Positions 9,196-18,453 of a stretch of DNA of 64,000 nt are shown piece by piece. The translations under genes were made by a program, and so were the position numbers. Every line of letters begins with the position of its first letter. Positions within the stretch are counted from its first letter, which is position 1. Below the pieces are notes generated by a model. That model was given only the letters and a program-made list of their open reading frames with translations, was not told the DNA's origin and made no database searches. Source of the DNA: an uncultured Paraprevotella sp. (lineage in GTDB: Bacteria > Bacteroidota > Bacteroidia > Bacteroidales > Bacteroidaceae); contig CAJUGV010000003.1 in the NCBI GenBank assembly GCA_910586505.1, positions 1-64,000 on the forward strand. Direction: 5' to 3'.

Positions 9196-12100
9196 TTACC
9201 TCACGATTATTTTCTTTGTCGAAAGACTGCGCCCGGCAGCATCCGTCAGTTTCACAAGATAGAAGCCGTCCGGCAACTCCATCTCCGTTCCCGACGCTCC
9301 GACCGCCTTTCGCCCCACACATACACCGGACAGGGTGAACACGCCCACCTTGGCCGCAAATGATGACGCACCGACAAGCAACGTATGCCCGGACACCGTC
9401 ACCGAAGGCGCATTCCCGTCGGCAAAAACCTCCGCCACCTCAGTCTCATCCGGCAAATTCGCACTCCCATATCGGTTCGTATTCCCGAATTTTACTTTAT
9501 AAGGCCACTGCTCGTCATTCGAATCATCATCATCCCACACCTGTCGCCAATATCTTTTCGGACCACCGCTTACTACAAAATAAAGCCGCTTGCAACCATC
9601 CGGACAATCGAAACTGACCGTATCGGAAGGGGTACGGAATACCGACTTACCCATATCACCGTACACCCGGCTTCCATCCTGCAATTGAGCTACAAACCCA
9701 TAACGCCATTCGGCCAAAGATGCATTCTTTGTACGGTAACCGGGTTCACGGTTCAGGCCGTGGAAACAGGCCGTCACAGTCGTGGCCTTTGCAGGCACAT
9801 TCAATTTAATGATGTTATGTCCCGTATTCTCGGGCGCCGCCTCCGGATTGATACGCCAATAGTTATCGTCGATGCGGGTCATGGCCGGCTGCGGACGACT
9901 GTCTATCTTAGAGGCGCCATATCCCTCCAGCGCAGGAATATCCCACGTGGCAAAACGGGCGGCACAATCATACATCTCGTCATTAAACTCAGCATCCGTG
10001 ATACGAGTGATGCGCATATAGGCCTCCACCGCATCCTCCGGATCACGGCTCTCACGCCACAAACGCCCCATGAACGCCATGCCATGCTTATAAGTCCAGT
10101 AGTCCTGTATAAAATAATTGTTATAACGGGGACTTTCATGCAGAATATGCTTGTGCACATTGCCCAGATAACCGTTGAACCATTCGTTGTTGAACTGATC
10201 TGCCGGCATAATCTTATAAGCCTGCCACTGCGCACATTGTTCCCAGAAAGCACACCCCTTTCCGTTTCCGGGCGCATACATCCAGCCGTTGTTCGTACCC
10301 ATGTCACAGTGCACCTGATATTGAAAACAATGGCCTATCTCATGATAAAGTGTCTGCCAGTTACGTGAGGGCGCGGCCCAAGGCGTAAGTGTCAGCAGTC
10401 CGATGAGATTGTCCACTCCCGATCCTGTGGCCTCCCATTCGGAAGGCTCATAACGCAAACGGATAACCATCTTATAAGTATCGGTCTTCGACTGCCCGCG
10501 ACGGATATACTTCAACGAGTCGGTATAGAAATCGAAAGCCTCGTCGGCATTCCTCAGCACCTGATCTATATCTATGGTATGACTCCCGCAGGTAAAGGTT
10601 TTCGGGTTGTCGCCATATCCTTTTTCCCAAAAAAGAATCCAGTTCTTAGACTGACGGGTGCGCCCTATATAGTAGGCGTTGTTCGGATCATCGACATTTC
10701 CCATGGACCACTGCGCCGTATAGACTTTCTTGTCTACAACCTTCGTCGTTTCTTGCAGAGCAGTGCGGGCTTCCTCTATTCCGGCTTCCGTAAGTGTCGG
10801 ATCGGCAAGAGCAGACTTTGCTTTCCGAATGGCTTCCTCCATCATCCCGCTCTTCTCCTCGTCTTCGCCATACCAGCCCATCACCTGTTCGGCATAGCCT
10901 ATGGCCTGAGACAATCCTGCATAAAATGAAGACGAATGCTCCATCGTTTCTATGATCCGCTCCAAAGCCGCCTTTGCTTCAGACATGGCCGCCTCGTCTA
11001 GAGGCTGGGCCGCCGCTGCCTCTTCTGCCGCAGCCAGAAGTTCTTCGGCCTGCCGGCGCACAGTTTCGTGCATATTCATACTCAAATACCTGTCGCGCAC
11101 ATAAGCCACATAATGTTGCAGATAAGCGGCATAATCAGCAGGCGTATTCTCTCCCATATAATGAAGCCCGAAGTTGTCCAGACAAACCCAATTGCCGGTG
11201 GCCTTCTCTGTTTTGAATCCGATGGTAACGCTTCCGTCCACCACCGTGAAATAAAGAAACTTCTGACTTTTCATCGTATCGGCAGGAGTTTCATATATAC
11301 CCGCAAAAAGCACTGCCCCGGTCTGCTTCCCGCCGGCATTTACCGTACTGTTCGCCCCCTTCTGCTGAATGTTTCCTACTGCGGCCCGCAAACGGTACTT
11401 ACCGTTGGGAATGCCTTGCAATGTCTGGCGAATGCTCACATCCGGCACACACGAACCGATATTGACCCAGCGCTCCAGATAAGCCGCCCCGGACTTTCCC
11501 GGAAAACTGGTATTGGTCTGTATGAAAAGACCGTCGTTTTCCCATCCCGCCGTTCCTTCCTCAAAACTCGGATTGGTGATACGGGAGGACATCACCAACG
11601 GCTTCTCTGCCGACGCATTCTTATATCTGAAAGTCTGTATGGCTTCCGTAAGACGTTGAGTATGAAAAAGGACATCATCCACCGAAGCATCGGCATCGTC
11701 GTATACAGCCTGAGCCGCATCCGTTGCCGCTTTCAGTTCTTCAGCAAAAAGACCCGTGCCGTCTCCGTAAACATTGCGTGCTGAAACCAAAGCCGAGTTC
11801 AAATCCCCTTTGTCCATGTCGTCGCAAAGAAGACGTACATAGTCCACCAGCAACTTGGCATGCGCAGCCGAGCCCGCCCCGTCGTCGGTCGCCAGTCCTA
11901 CACGGATTTTTCCTGTGGTGCGGGATGTCAGGGTAAAAGTCAGCGTGTCCGTTTTCCATGCGCTTGCAGGAAAAGACGTCACAGAGGATACGGCAGCCGT
12001 TCCGCGAGTCGGTATCCAGCCCAGCAGACTCTTGCCTGAAGTTGCAGACCACACATTATAATATGCCGCACACAAACGATAGGTTCCTTTAGGTAGCGTT

Positions 12101-12444
12101 ACGGTCTGTGAATAAGCCAACTGCATTCCCCATCCGGTAGAAAGGCCGAGCGCCCCTCCTTCCGAATCCCCATAACCGGATTCCGGCAATGCAAAACTAT
12201 TGTTAAACGTCACATCGGGATTATAGGCAAATGTACCGGCCACAGTATAGGTGGCAGTTGTTTCATTGGTCCAACCGTACACCTCATTGATGATGTCACC
12301 TGAAACATTTCCCCGAAAACCGGCTCCATAGCTGAAGTTCCCGTCAAACCCATTATTAACCAAAAAGTATTTTGAAATATCAACTTGCGCCACTCCATGC
12401 AACGCAACCATGAAACACAACAAAACAATTAATCTTCTTTTCAT
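9196..12444 (-). CDS. Large secreted HExxH metalloprotease-like protein
   Basis: The 1082-residue product has a signal peptide (cleavage near GVAQ). Two beta-sandwich modules of the type seen in the first gene of this window lie at about residues 25-210 and 285-430. FIVAR-like helical segments follow each. A catalytic-looking region carries HEIGHCFQ near residue 701 and a Glu (FWEQ) 30 residues past the second His. That order resembles M60/DUF6055-type gluzincins, where HExxH and a downstream Glu bind zinc. The C-terminus (GVFTLSGVCVGRK, LPDGFYLVKLTD, KKIIVR) looks like a T9SS type A tail. It probably degrades or binds host glycoproteins at the cell surface, which is inference. It has its own promoter; a terminator separates it from thrC. 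Confidence 0.75.
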   Translation of the reverse strand: MKRRLIVLLCFMVALHGVAQVDISKYFLVNNGFDGNFSYGAGFRGNVSGDIINEVYGWTNETTATYTVAGTFAYNPDVTFNNSFALPESGYGDSEGGALGLSTGWGMQLAYSQTVTLPKGTYRLCAAYYNVWSATSGKSLLGWIPTRGTAAVSSVTSFPASAWKTDTLTFTLTSRTTGKIRVGLATDDGAGSAAHAKLLVDYVRLLCDDMDKGDLNSALVSARNVYGDGTGLFAEELKAATDAAQAVYDDADASVDDVLFHTQRLTEAIQTFRYKNASAEKPLVMSSRITNPSFEEGTAGWENDGLFIQTNTSFPGKSGAAYLERWVNIGSCVPDVSIRQTLQGIPNGKYRLRAAVGNIQQKGANSTVNAGGKQTGAVLFAGIYETPADTMKSQKFLYFTVVDGSVTIGFKTEKATGNWVCLDNFGLHYMGENTPADYAAYLQHYVAYVRDRYLSMNMHETVRRQAEELLAAAEEAAAAQPLDEAAMSEAKAALERIIETMEHSSSFYAGLSQAIGYAEQVMGWYGEDEEKSGMMEEAIRKAKSALADPTLTEAGIEEARTALQETTKVVDKKVYTAQWSMGNVDDPNNAYYIGRTRQSKNWILFWEKGYGDNPKTFTCGSHTIDIDQVLRNADEAFDFYTDSLKYIRRGQSKTDTYKMVIRLRYEPSEWEATGSGVDNLIGLLTLTPWAAPSRNWQTLYHEIGHCFQYQVHCDMGTNNGWMYAPGNGKGCAFWEQCAQWQAYKIMPADQFNNEWFNGYLGNVHKHILHESPRYNNYFIQDYWTYKHGMAFMGRLWRESRDPEDAVEAYMRITRITDAEFNDEMYDCAARFATWDIPALEGYGASKIDSRPQPAMTRIDDNYWRINPEAAPENTGHNIIKLNVPAKATTVTACFHGLNREPGYRTKNASLAEWRYGFVAQLQDGSRVYGDMGKSVFRTPSDTVSFDCPDGCKRLYFVVSGGPKRYWRQVWDDDDSNDEQWPYKVKFGNTNRYGSANLPDETEVAEVFADGNAPSVTVSGHTLLVGASSFAAKVGVFTLSGVCVGRKAVGASGTEMELPDGFYLVKLTDAAGRSLSTKKIIVR

Positions 12445-12469
12445 GATATTAGGTATAATGTTTTCTCCT

Positions 12470-12477
12470 CAAAGGTA
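12470..12477 (-). promoter_or_regulatory. -7 box of the secreted metalloprotease-like gene
   Basis: TACCTTTG on the minus strand matches TAnnTTTG and lies 26 bases before the ATG. A TTTG that could serve as -33 is at 12501-12504, spacing 23 bases, slightly longer than usual. Confidence 0.6.
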
Positions 12478-12511
12478 GACATTTTAAGACAGAAACCAGC
12501 CAAAAGGAACA

Positions 12512-12551
12512 AAAAAATCTCCGTAACTTCATACAGTTACGGAGATTTTTT
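12512..12551 (-). terminator. Terminator of the threonine operon
   Basis: A 16-bp perfect stem (12512-12527 and 12536-12551, AAAAAATCTCCGTAAC and its complement) surrounds an 8-base loop. With A runs on one side and T runs on the other it can stop transcription in both directions. It lies 20 bases past the thrC stop codon. Confidence 0.92.
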
Positions 12552-12571
12552 ATCCACACCATTACCGGCAT

Positions 12572-13873
12572 TTATTCTTTCATCAAGTAGGCTTTAAAAT
12601 CAACAAAATCCTTACTCATTGGTATGCTCTTCTTCTCGCCTTGCATAAAGGCCGACAACTTGGCCGGTATCTCCACGGGACGTTGTATGATATCCTCCAC
12701 CGTCGACTGAAATTTGGCCGGATGCGCTGTTTCAAGAAATACACCGCATTCTCCTTCATGCAGCCCCTCGCAAAGCGCACGGTATCCGCAGGCTCCATGC
12801 GGATCGAGAAGATAACCGTTTTTCTCATAACAGTCCTTCACCGTCTCTACAATCTGCTCATCCGTATAAGCAGCTCCGCTGATCTCTGCTGAAACAGCGG
12901 CATGATCTCCCTTGTATAAATCGTAAATACGAGCGAAGTTACTGGGATCGCCCACATCCATCGCGTTGGCTATGGTCTGCACTGAAGCACGGGGATTATA
13001 CTCACCCGTACGCAGATAATTATAGAAGATGTCGTTGGCATTATTGGCCGCAATAAAACGTTTAACAGGCAGTCCCATCACCTTACCGAACAATCCGGCC
13101 GTTATATTTCCGAAGTTGCCACTCGGCACGCAGACTACCAACTGGTCTGCCTTACCCATCTTCTTCATTTGTGCATAGGCATAGAAATAATAGAAAGCCT
13201 GCGGAAGAAAGCGCGCTACATTAATAGAATTCGCAGAAGTCAACTTCATATGCCGGTTCAGTTCCGCATCCATAAAAGCATTCTTCACCAGTGCCTGACA
13301 ATCATCGAATACCCCATCCACCTCAAGTGCAGTGATATTCTTTCCGAGAGTTGTAAACTGACATTCCTGAATAGCGCTCACCTTTCCTTTCGGATAAAGC
13401 ACATACACATGAATGCCTTCCACTCCCAAGAATCCGTTGGCAACGGCACTTCCCGTATCTCCGGAGGTAGCCACCAATACATTTACCCGGTTACCTTCCT
13501 CCTGCTTAATAAAATAACCCAGAAGGCGAGCCATAAAACGGGCTCCAACGTCCTTAAACGCCAATGTGGGACCATGGAAAAGCTCCAGTGAATAAATGCT
13601 TTCCGTGACTTTCACCACCGGACAGTCAAAGCTTAATGTGTCATATACAATCTGCTTCAATGTCTCTGCCGGCACATCCTCACCGAAGAAAGCATCTGCC
13701 ACCCGATAAGCCACTTCCTGAAAAGAAAGGTCTTGTATCTCATCAAAGAACCCAGCCGGAAGGTGATGTATCACCTCCGGCATAAACAATCCTTTATCAC
13801 CAGCCAGGCCTTTCACCACTGCCTCGTGCAATGTGGCACGGTCGGCCCTACCGTTCGTACTATAGTATTTCAT
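12572..13873 (-). CDS. thrC: Threonine synthase
   Basis: The 433-residue PLP enzyme converts O-phosphohomoserine to threonine. It starts MKYYSTNGRADRATLHEAV, the usual N-terminus of the class with the long N-terminal domain. GPTLAFKDVGARFMARLL near residue 100 holds the PLP Lys, and VATSGDTGSAVANGF and VPSGNFGNI are the cofactor loops. It is the last gene of the thrA-apgM-thrC operon, 14 bases after apgM, and a strong terminator follows. Confidence 0.97.
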   Translation of the reverse strand: MKYYSTNGRADRATLHEAVVKGLAGDKGLFMPEVIHHLPAGFFDEIQDLSFQEVAYRVADAFFGEDVPAETLKQIVYDTLSFDCPVVKVTESIYSLELFHGPTLAFKDVGARFMARLLGYFIKQEEGNRVNVLVATSGDTGSAVANGFLGVEGIHVYVLYPKGKVSAIQECQFTTLGKNITALEVDGVFDDCQALVKNAFMDAELNRHMKLTSANSINVARFLPQAFYYFYAYAQMKKMGKADQLVVCVPSGNFGNITAGLFGKVMGLPVKRFIAANNANDIFYNYLRTGEYNPRASVQTIANAMDVGDPSNFARIYDLYKGDHAAVSAEISGAAYTDEQIVETVKDCYEKNGYLLDPHGACGYRALCEGLHEGECGVFLETAHPAKFQSTVEDIIQRPVEIPAKLSAFMQGEKKSIPMSKDFVDFKAYLMKE

Positions 13874-13887
13874 AAATATGTCTTCGA

Positions 13888-15099
13888 TTAATGTTTCATA
13901 AACTCGCGAATAAACTCATCTCCATGTAACAAACCATAACTTCCGCCCTTTGCCGCATCTTCATCAAACGTAAGTACATCATCTGCTTCTATGCCCGGAT
14001 AATAAACTGTAAACGGAACCGGGTCCGATGTATGTGTACGATGCGCGCATGGCGTAGGATGATCCGGCAGCACGGCTATTGCCACAGGCTCATCCCAGTC
14101 TTTCACGGCTTCCGTAACGGGACCTATTATGCGCCTGTCCAAATTCTCTATTGTCTGCAATTTAAGTTCCACATCTCCTTCATGACCGGCCTCATCACTT
14201 GCCTCCACATGCAAATACACAAAGTCACCGCTTCCCAAAGCTTCAATTGCAGCCTGAGCTTTTCCTTCATAATTTGTATCAAACAAACCGGTAGCACCTT
14301 CTACATCTATCACTTGCAGTCCTGCATAACGCCCGATACCGCGCATAAGATCGACTGCCGTAATGACAGCCCCTTTCTTAATTTGAGGATATGTCGTGGT
14401 AAGCGGAGTCATTGCGGGACGGTTTCCTCCCCCCCAAGGCCAGATGCTATTGGCAGGATCACGACCTTCGGCCTTCCTGCGAAGATTCAAGGGATGACCG
14501 GCCAACAACTGTTGAGAATCCATAATAAGACGATTCAACAAATCCGCCGTTTCTTGAGCTTCGGGGATCTCAGCCTCAACCATACAGGTCTGAAACGGTA
14601 CCCCCGGTACATCATGCGGAGGAGTACAACGCAAATGCTTATTTCCTCCTTTGATAACCAACAGATGACGATACTGAACTCCCGTATAAAAATGAATACG
14701 TTCACTTCCAAGTTTTTCTTGCAAGAATCGAATCAGTACATCAGCCTCTTCCGTTTCCAAACGCCCACAAGAATGGTTTTTTATATTTCCTTCCTCAACA
14801 CAAATCAAATTGCAACGCATCGCCAAATCGTCATCCGCAAGCTCTACGCCTATACTGGCAGCCTCAAGGGGGCCACGACCTTCGTATACTTTAGACTGAT
14901 CATAACCCAATATAGAAGAATTGGCAACCTCGCTCCCGGGATGAAACCCATCCGGCACGGTCTGTAACATTCCGCTACGTCCCATTCTGGCTATCTTGTC
15001 CATATTAGGGATTCGCGCATATTGCAGAAGTGTCTTATCGCCTAATGCCGGTATTTTCCAATCGGCCATACCGTCACCTAATATAATGATATGCTTCAT
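13888..15099 (-). CDS. apgM: ApgM-type phosphoglycerate mutase homologue, candidate homoserine kinase
   Basis: The 403-residue product is an alkaline-phosphatase-superfamily protein of the archaeal-type cofactor-independent phosphoglycerate mutase family. It shows ILGDGMADW (metal Asp near residue 9), SEVANSSILGYD with the nucleophilic Ser near 61-62, VEASDEAGHEGD, and LPDHPTPCAHRTHTSDPVPF for the second metal site. It lies between thrA and thrC with gaps of 18 and 14 bases. No GHMP-type homoserine kinase (ThrB) is seen in the window. Comparative and genetic work on Bacteroides, as I recall it, assigned the homoserine kinase step to this family. Either that or mutase activity is possible; the context favours the kinase role. 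Confidence 0.88.
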   Translation of the reverse strand: MKHIIILGDGMADWKIPALGDKTLLQYARIPNMDKIARMGRSGMLQTVPDGFHPGSEVANSSILGYDQSKVYEGRGPLEAASIGVELADDDLAMRCNLICVEEGNIKNHSCGRLETEEADVLIRFLQEKLGSERIHFYTGVQYRHLLVIKGGNKHLRCTPPHDVPGVPFQTCMVEAEIPEAQETADLLNRLIMDSQQLLAGHPLNLRRKAEGRDPANSIWPWGGGNRPAMTPLTTTYPQIKKGAVITAVDLMRGIGRYAGLQVIDVEGATGLFDTNYEGKAQAAIEALGSGDFVYLHVEASDEAGHEGDVELKLQTIENLDRRIIGPVTEAVKDWDEPVAIAVLPDHPTPCAHRTHTSDPVPFTVYYPGIEADDVLTFDEDAAKGGSYGLLHGDEFIREFMKH

Positions 15100-15117
15100 T
15101 TTTATCTTCCTACCTTA

Positions 15118-17547
15118 TTATATATTTGCTATACTCATAATATCCGCAAAAACTCCGGCAGCCGTAACTCCTGCGCCTGCACCATATCCTTGAATCAGCA
15201 TAGGATACGTCTTATATCGTTCTGTAGTCAACAGGATTATATTATTGGACCCTTCCAAATTATAGAAAGGATGCTCACGCCCCACCTCGCAAAGTTCCAC
15301 GCTGGCTTTACCGTTTTCATAACGTGAAACAAAACGCCAGCGCTTTCCTTCACTCTCCAAGACTTTGCGACGCCGCTCAAAATCCTCGTCCAAAGACGGG
15401 AGATTTTTCCAAAAATCTTCTAACGTGCCTGTAAAGAATGAATCGGGAACAAATAGATGTTTCTCCACATCAGCCTGCTCGATACGATAACCGGCCTCAC
15501 GTGCCAATATAACCAATTTACGGATCACATCCTTTCCACTTAAATCAACACGGGGATCAGGCTCACTATATCCCTCCTCCTTGGCCAAACGCACTGTCTC
15601 ACTGAAAGGAAGGTCCTCCGCAATCTTATTGAAAATAAAATTCAGAGTGCCGCTCAGCACTGCCTCTATTTTCAATATCTTATCCCCACTGTTCAACAAG
15701 TCATTCATCGTACGGATAATGGGAAGCCCTGCACCGACATTTGTTTCGAACAGGAATTTAACGCCGCGTTTTCTAGCTGTCGATTTTAATTTCTGATAAA
15801 CAGTATAATCCGACGAAGCGGCTTCCTTATTGGCAGCTACCACCGAAATATTATGTTCAAGGAAGTCCTGATATAAACCCGCAACCTTCGGACTTGCCGT
15901 ACAATCCACAAATACGGAATTAAATATATTCATCCCTATTACTTCGTCTCTTAAACGGTTCAAATCACTGGGAGCACTATGAGACAACTGTTCTCTACAG
16001 TTATTCAGGCTGATACCCTCACGATCAAACATCGCATTATGTCCGCTGGCTATACCGACCACTTTCAGTTTCAAGCCTCTCTCTCTCATCAATTTCTCAC
16101 TCTGCTGCGCCAGTTGTTCAATCAGGCTACTTCCCACCGTCCCTACTCCACATAGAAAAACATTCAGTACCTGATACTCTGAAAGAAAAAAACTGTCATG
16201 GATGACATTCAGCGTCTTCCGTAACGATTTCCCGTCTACTACAAAGGATATATTAGTCTCCGAAGCACCTTGCGCACAAGCTATAACATTAATTCCGCTT
16301 CGCCCAAGTGTTCCGAATAACTTCCCTGCAATTCCAGGAGTGTGCTTCATATTCTCACCCACAATAGCAACTGTAGCCAAACCGCTTTCTGCCTTCATCC
16401 TATACATGGCACCCGTCTCTATCTCCTTGGCAAACTCTGCGTTCAATACATCACAAGCCGCCCCGGCATCCGCATCACGCACACCAATAGAAGTGCTGTT
16501 CTCAGACGACGCCTGCGAAACTAAGAACACACTAATTCCATTATTCGCCAATGCGGAGAATATGCGGCGGTTCACACCTATAACACCTACCATTGACAAA
16601 CCGGAAACCGTAATCAAAGTCGTACCGTCAATACTGGAAATACCCTTAATTGGCTTTTGATCCGCTGCTATATCTTGCTTTATGACAGTTCCTCTTCCTT
16701 GCGGATTGAACGTATTCCTTATCAAAATCGGAATATTCTTCATACACACCGGATAGATTGTGGGAGGATAAACAACCTTAGCTCCGAAATTACAAAGTTC
16801 CATTGCCTCCACATAGCTCAACTCATTAATAGTATAAGCCGTAGATATAACTTTAGGATCGGCCGTCATAAAACCATCCACATCTGTCCATATCTCTAAG
16901 AAAGAAGCATCCAGCGCCGCTGCTATAATAGAAGCCGTATAATCAGATCCACCACGCCCTAAATTAGTCACTTCGCCCGAATCTGCATCCGTTGAGATAA
17001 AACCCGGCACTAAAGAAACCTTCGGAAGATCAACAAAAGTCTTCTTAACCAGTTCATTCGTCAAGTCTGAAGCCAATAACTGACGCCCAGACTTTATCTC
17101 CGTCTTGATAAAATCACGCGAATCGAACCATTTTGCATTCTCAATCAACACTGCAGCTATATGGGACGACAAGCGCTCACCATAACTTACGATAGCAGCA
17201 GAAGTCTTTGACGAAAGATCACGGATAAGATATACCCCCTGATAAATACTTTTCAATTCATCCAACAAGGCATCCACGGTTGCCAATAACCACTTCTTTT
17301 TTTCTTCCGAAAGAATTATCGTTTCTATCATCCGGTGATGACGCTCTGCCATTTCCTCAAACTCTGACAGGTAAGACAAATCCCCCGATACAGCCAACTT
17401 GGACGTTTTAATTAATTTGTCGGTAATCCCACCTAATGCGGACACCACCACAATCACAGGTTCCGCTTCAGCTTCAACAATCTTTTTTACACTCAGAATA
17501 CTTTCAACGGAACCTACGGACGTCCCTCCAAATTTTAATACTTTCAT
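15118..17547 (-). CDS. thrA: Bifunctional aspartokinase / homoserine dehydrogenase
   Basis: The 809-residue product starts at MKVLKFGGTSVG, the canonical aspartokinase N-terminus; a 15-residue upstream extension begins at GTG and is rejected. The aspartokinase domain covers about residues 1-300 (SYGERLSS, GRGGSDYTASIIA), two ACT-type regulatory domains about 315-460 (GVIGVNRRIFSAL, GIAGKLFGTLGRSGINV), and homoserine dehydrogenase from about 465 (FLCGVGTVGSSLIEQL, ANKEA, GTLNFIFN, GYSEPDPRVDLSG). It phosphorylates aspartate and later reduces aspartate semialdehyde to homoserine. It is first in the operon, with a -7 box about 110 bases upstream. I see no threonine-rich leader peptide or attenuator. 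Confidence 0.97.
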   Translation of the reverse strand: MKVLKFGGTSVGSVESILSVKKIVEAEAEPVIVVVSALGGITDKLIKTSKLAVSGDLSYLSEFEEMAERHHRMIETIILSEEKKKWLLATVDALLDELKSIYQGVYLIRDLSSKTSAAIVSYGERLSSHIAAVLIENAKWFDSRDFIKTEIKSGRQLLASDLTNELVKKTFVDLPKVSLVPGFISTDADSGEVTNLGRGGSDYTASIIAAALDASFLEIWTDVDGFMTADPKVISTAYTINELSYVEAMELCNFGAKVVYPPTIYPVCMKNIPILIRNTFNPQGRGTVIKQDIAADQKPIKGISSIDGTTLITVSGLSMVGVIGVNRRIFSALANNGISVFLVSQASSENSTSIGVRDADAGAACDVLNAEFAKEIETGAMYRMKAESGLATVAIVGENMKHTPGIAGKLFGTLGRSGINVIACAQGASETNISFVVDGKSLRKTLNVIHDSFFLSEYQVLNVFLCGVGTVGSSLIEQLAQQSEKLMRERGLKLKVVGIASGHNAMFDREGISLNNCREQLSHSAPSDLNRLRDEVIGMNIFNSVFVDCTASPKVAGLYQDFLEHNISVVAANKEAASSDYTVYQKLKSTARKRGVKFLFETNVGAGLPIIRTMNDLLNSGDKILKIEAVLSGTLNFIFNKIAEDLPFSETVRLAKEEGYSEPDPRVDLSGKDVIRKLVILAREAGYRIEQADVEKHLFVPDSFFTGTLEDFWKNLPSLDEDFERRRKVLESEGKRWRFVSRYENGKASVELCEVGREHPFYNLEGSNNIILLTTERYKTYPMLIQGYGAGAGVTAAGVFADIMSIANI

Positions 17548-17658
17548 ATATTGATGTCTTCTAAAATCAGCTCTCTTCGCATACAGGCCCACAACACCTG
17601 CTTCTACCGCTCCAAGACCATAATGTTACAAAGTTGTTCGTTTAATGTATAACTGTGG

Positions 17659-17666
17659 CAAAAATA
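17659..17666 (-). promoter_or_regulatory. -7 box of the threonine operon
   Basis: TATTTTTG on the minus strand matches TAnnTTTG. The -33 region is only T-rich, not a clean TTTG. The resulting leader of about 100 bases contains one ATG followed by a five-codon frame without threonine codons. Confidence 0.5.
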
Positions 17667-17709
17667 CGAATTATTTATCGGAAAAAGCTTATAAAATAAA
17701 ATTAATGTG

Positions 17710-17717
17710 TAATTTTG
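17710..17717 (+). promoter_or_regulatory. -7 box of the outer-membrane barrel gene
   Basis: TAATTTTG matches TAnnTTTG and lies 35 bases before the ATG at 17752. It is divergent from the thrA promoter, with the two -7 boxes 43 bases apart. Confidence 0.55.
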
Positions 17718-17751
17718 CCTTATAATTTATCGAAGACTATATCACAATCAC

Positions 17752-18453
17752 ATGACAAAAAAAACATTTCTTTTCTACATACTATTGCTACTGAATTCGA
17801 TGTCAGTCCAAGCCGCTCCCCCTTTTGACGACGGCGCACCAATGCTTGCAAGCAGATGGAGAGATTATAAAAAAAATTCCTACTTCGGACTGAGATTCGG
17901 CTTGAATATACCTACAATACGCTATAAAGGTACCGGAGGTGAAGCACGTACCAATCCGTTGCCTCGTTTTCATGTAGGCCTGATCTACGGAAATAAATTG
18001 GGAAATGGTCTGCCGTTCTTTCTTGAAAGCGGTTTAGTGTATACGGAGAAAGGCGCAGAAATAGAAGCTACTGCCGAATACGAATTCAAAAAATGTAACA
18101 TGAGATATTTGGAGATCCCCATTACACTCAAATATAAGGTCAATACTAATGCAGACGACTTTACCGTACAACCCTTTTTCGGCGGATTCATGGCATTCGG
18201 AGTGGGGGGGACTACAAAGCTTTACGACTCACGTATAAAAATAGACCCGTTCGGTTCAGACCGATATAAGCGTTTCGATGCCGGCTTGCGCATTGGCTGC
18301 GGCATCGCATATCAAAACTTTTATTTTGAAATGGGCTACGACATAGGATTGTTCAATATCGCCGGCCAGAAATATAGTGAATATCACTATGACGATTTTG
18401 ACGGGCACATACGCACGGGCAACCTTACCATGTCCTTGGGAGTTGATTTTTAA
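17752..18453 (+). CDS. PorT-like outer-membrane beta-barrel protein
   Basis: The 233-residue product has a signal peptide (cleavage near VQAA) and alternating amphipathic strands: YFGLRFGLNIPTIRY, HVGLIYGNKLGNGLPFFLESGLVYTEKGAE, MRYLEIPITLKYKV, and a final NLTMSLGVDF ending in Phe as outer-membrane barrels do. This is the layout of the PorT/OMP_b-brl family of Bacteroidetes. Its stop codon overlaps the end of the convergent FAD oxidoreductase gene by 4 bases. Function unknown. Confidence 0.8.
   Translation: MTKKTFLFYILLLLNSMSVQAAPPFDDGAPMLASRWRDYKKNSYFGLRFGLNIPTIRYKGTGGEARTNPLPRFHVGLIYGNKLGNGLPFFLESGLVYTEKGAEIEATAEYEFKKCNMRYLEIPITLKYKVNTNADDFTVQPFFGGFMAFGVGGTTKLYDSRIKIDPFGSDRYKRFDAGLRIGCGIAYQNFYFEMGYDIGLFNIAGQKYSEYHYDDFDGHIRTGNLTMSLGVDF

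Noticed and set aside
213..12444. A functional type IX secretion system implied by the two C-terminal tails
   Set aside because: Tails alone are common in Bacteroides proteins; no T9SS machinery genes are in the window, and the PorT-like barrel at 17.8 kb belongs to a broad family.
17548..17660. Possible threonine attenuator leader before thrA
   Set aside because: The only short frame after the -7 box is five codons without threonine or isoleucine, and no terminator/antiterminator pair is visible.
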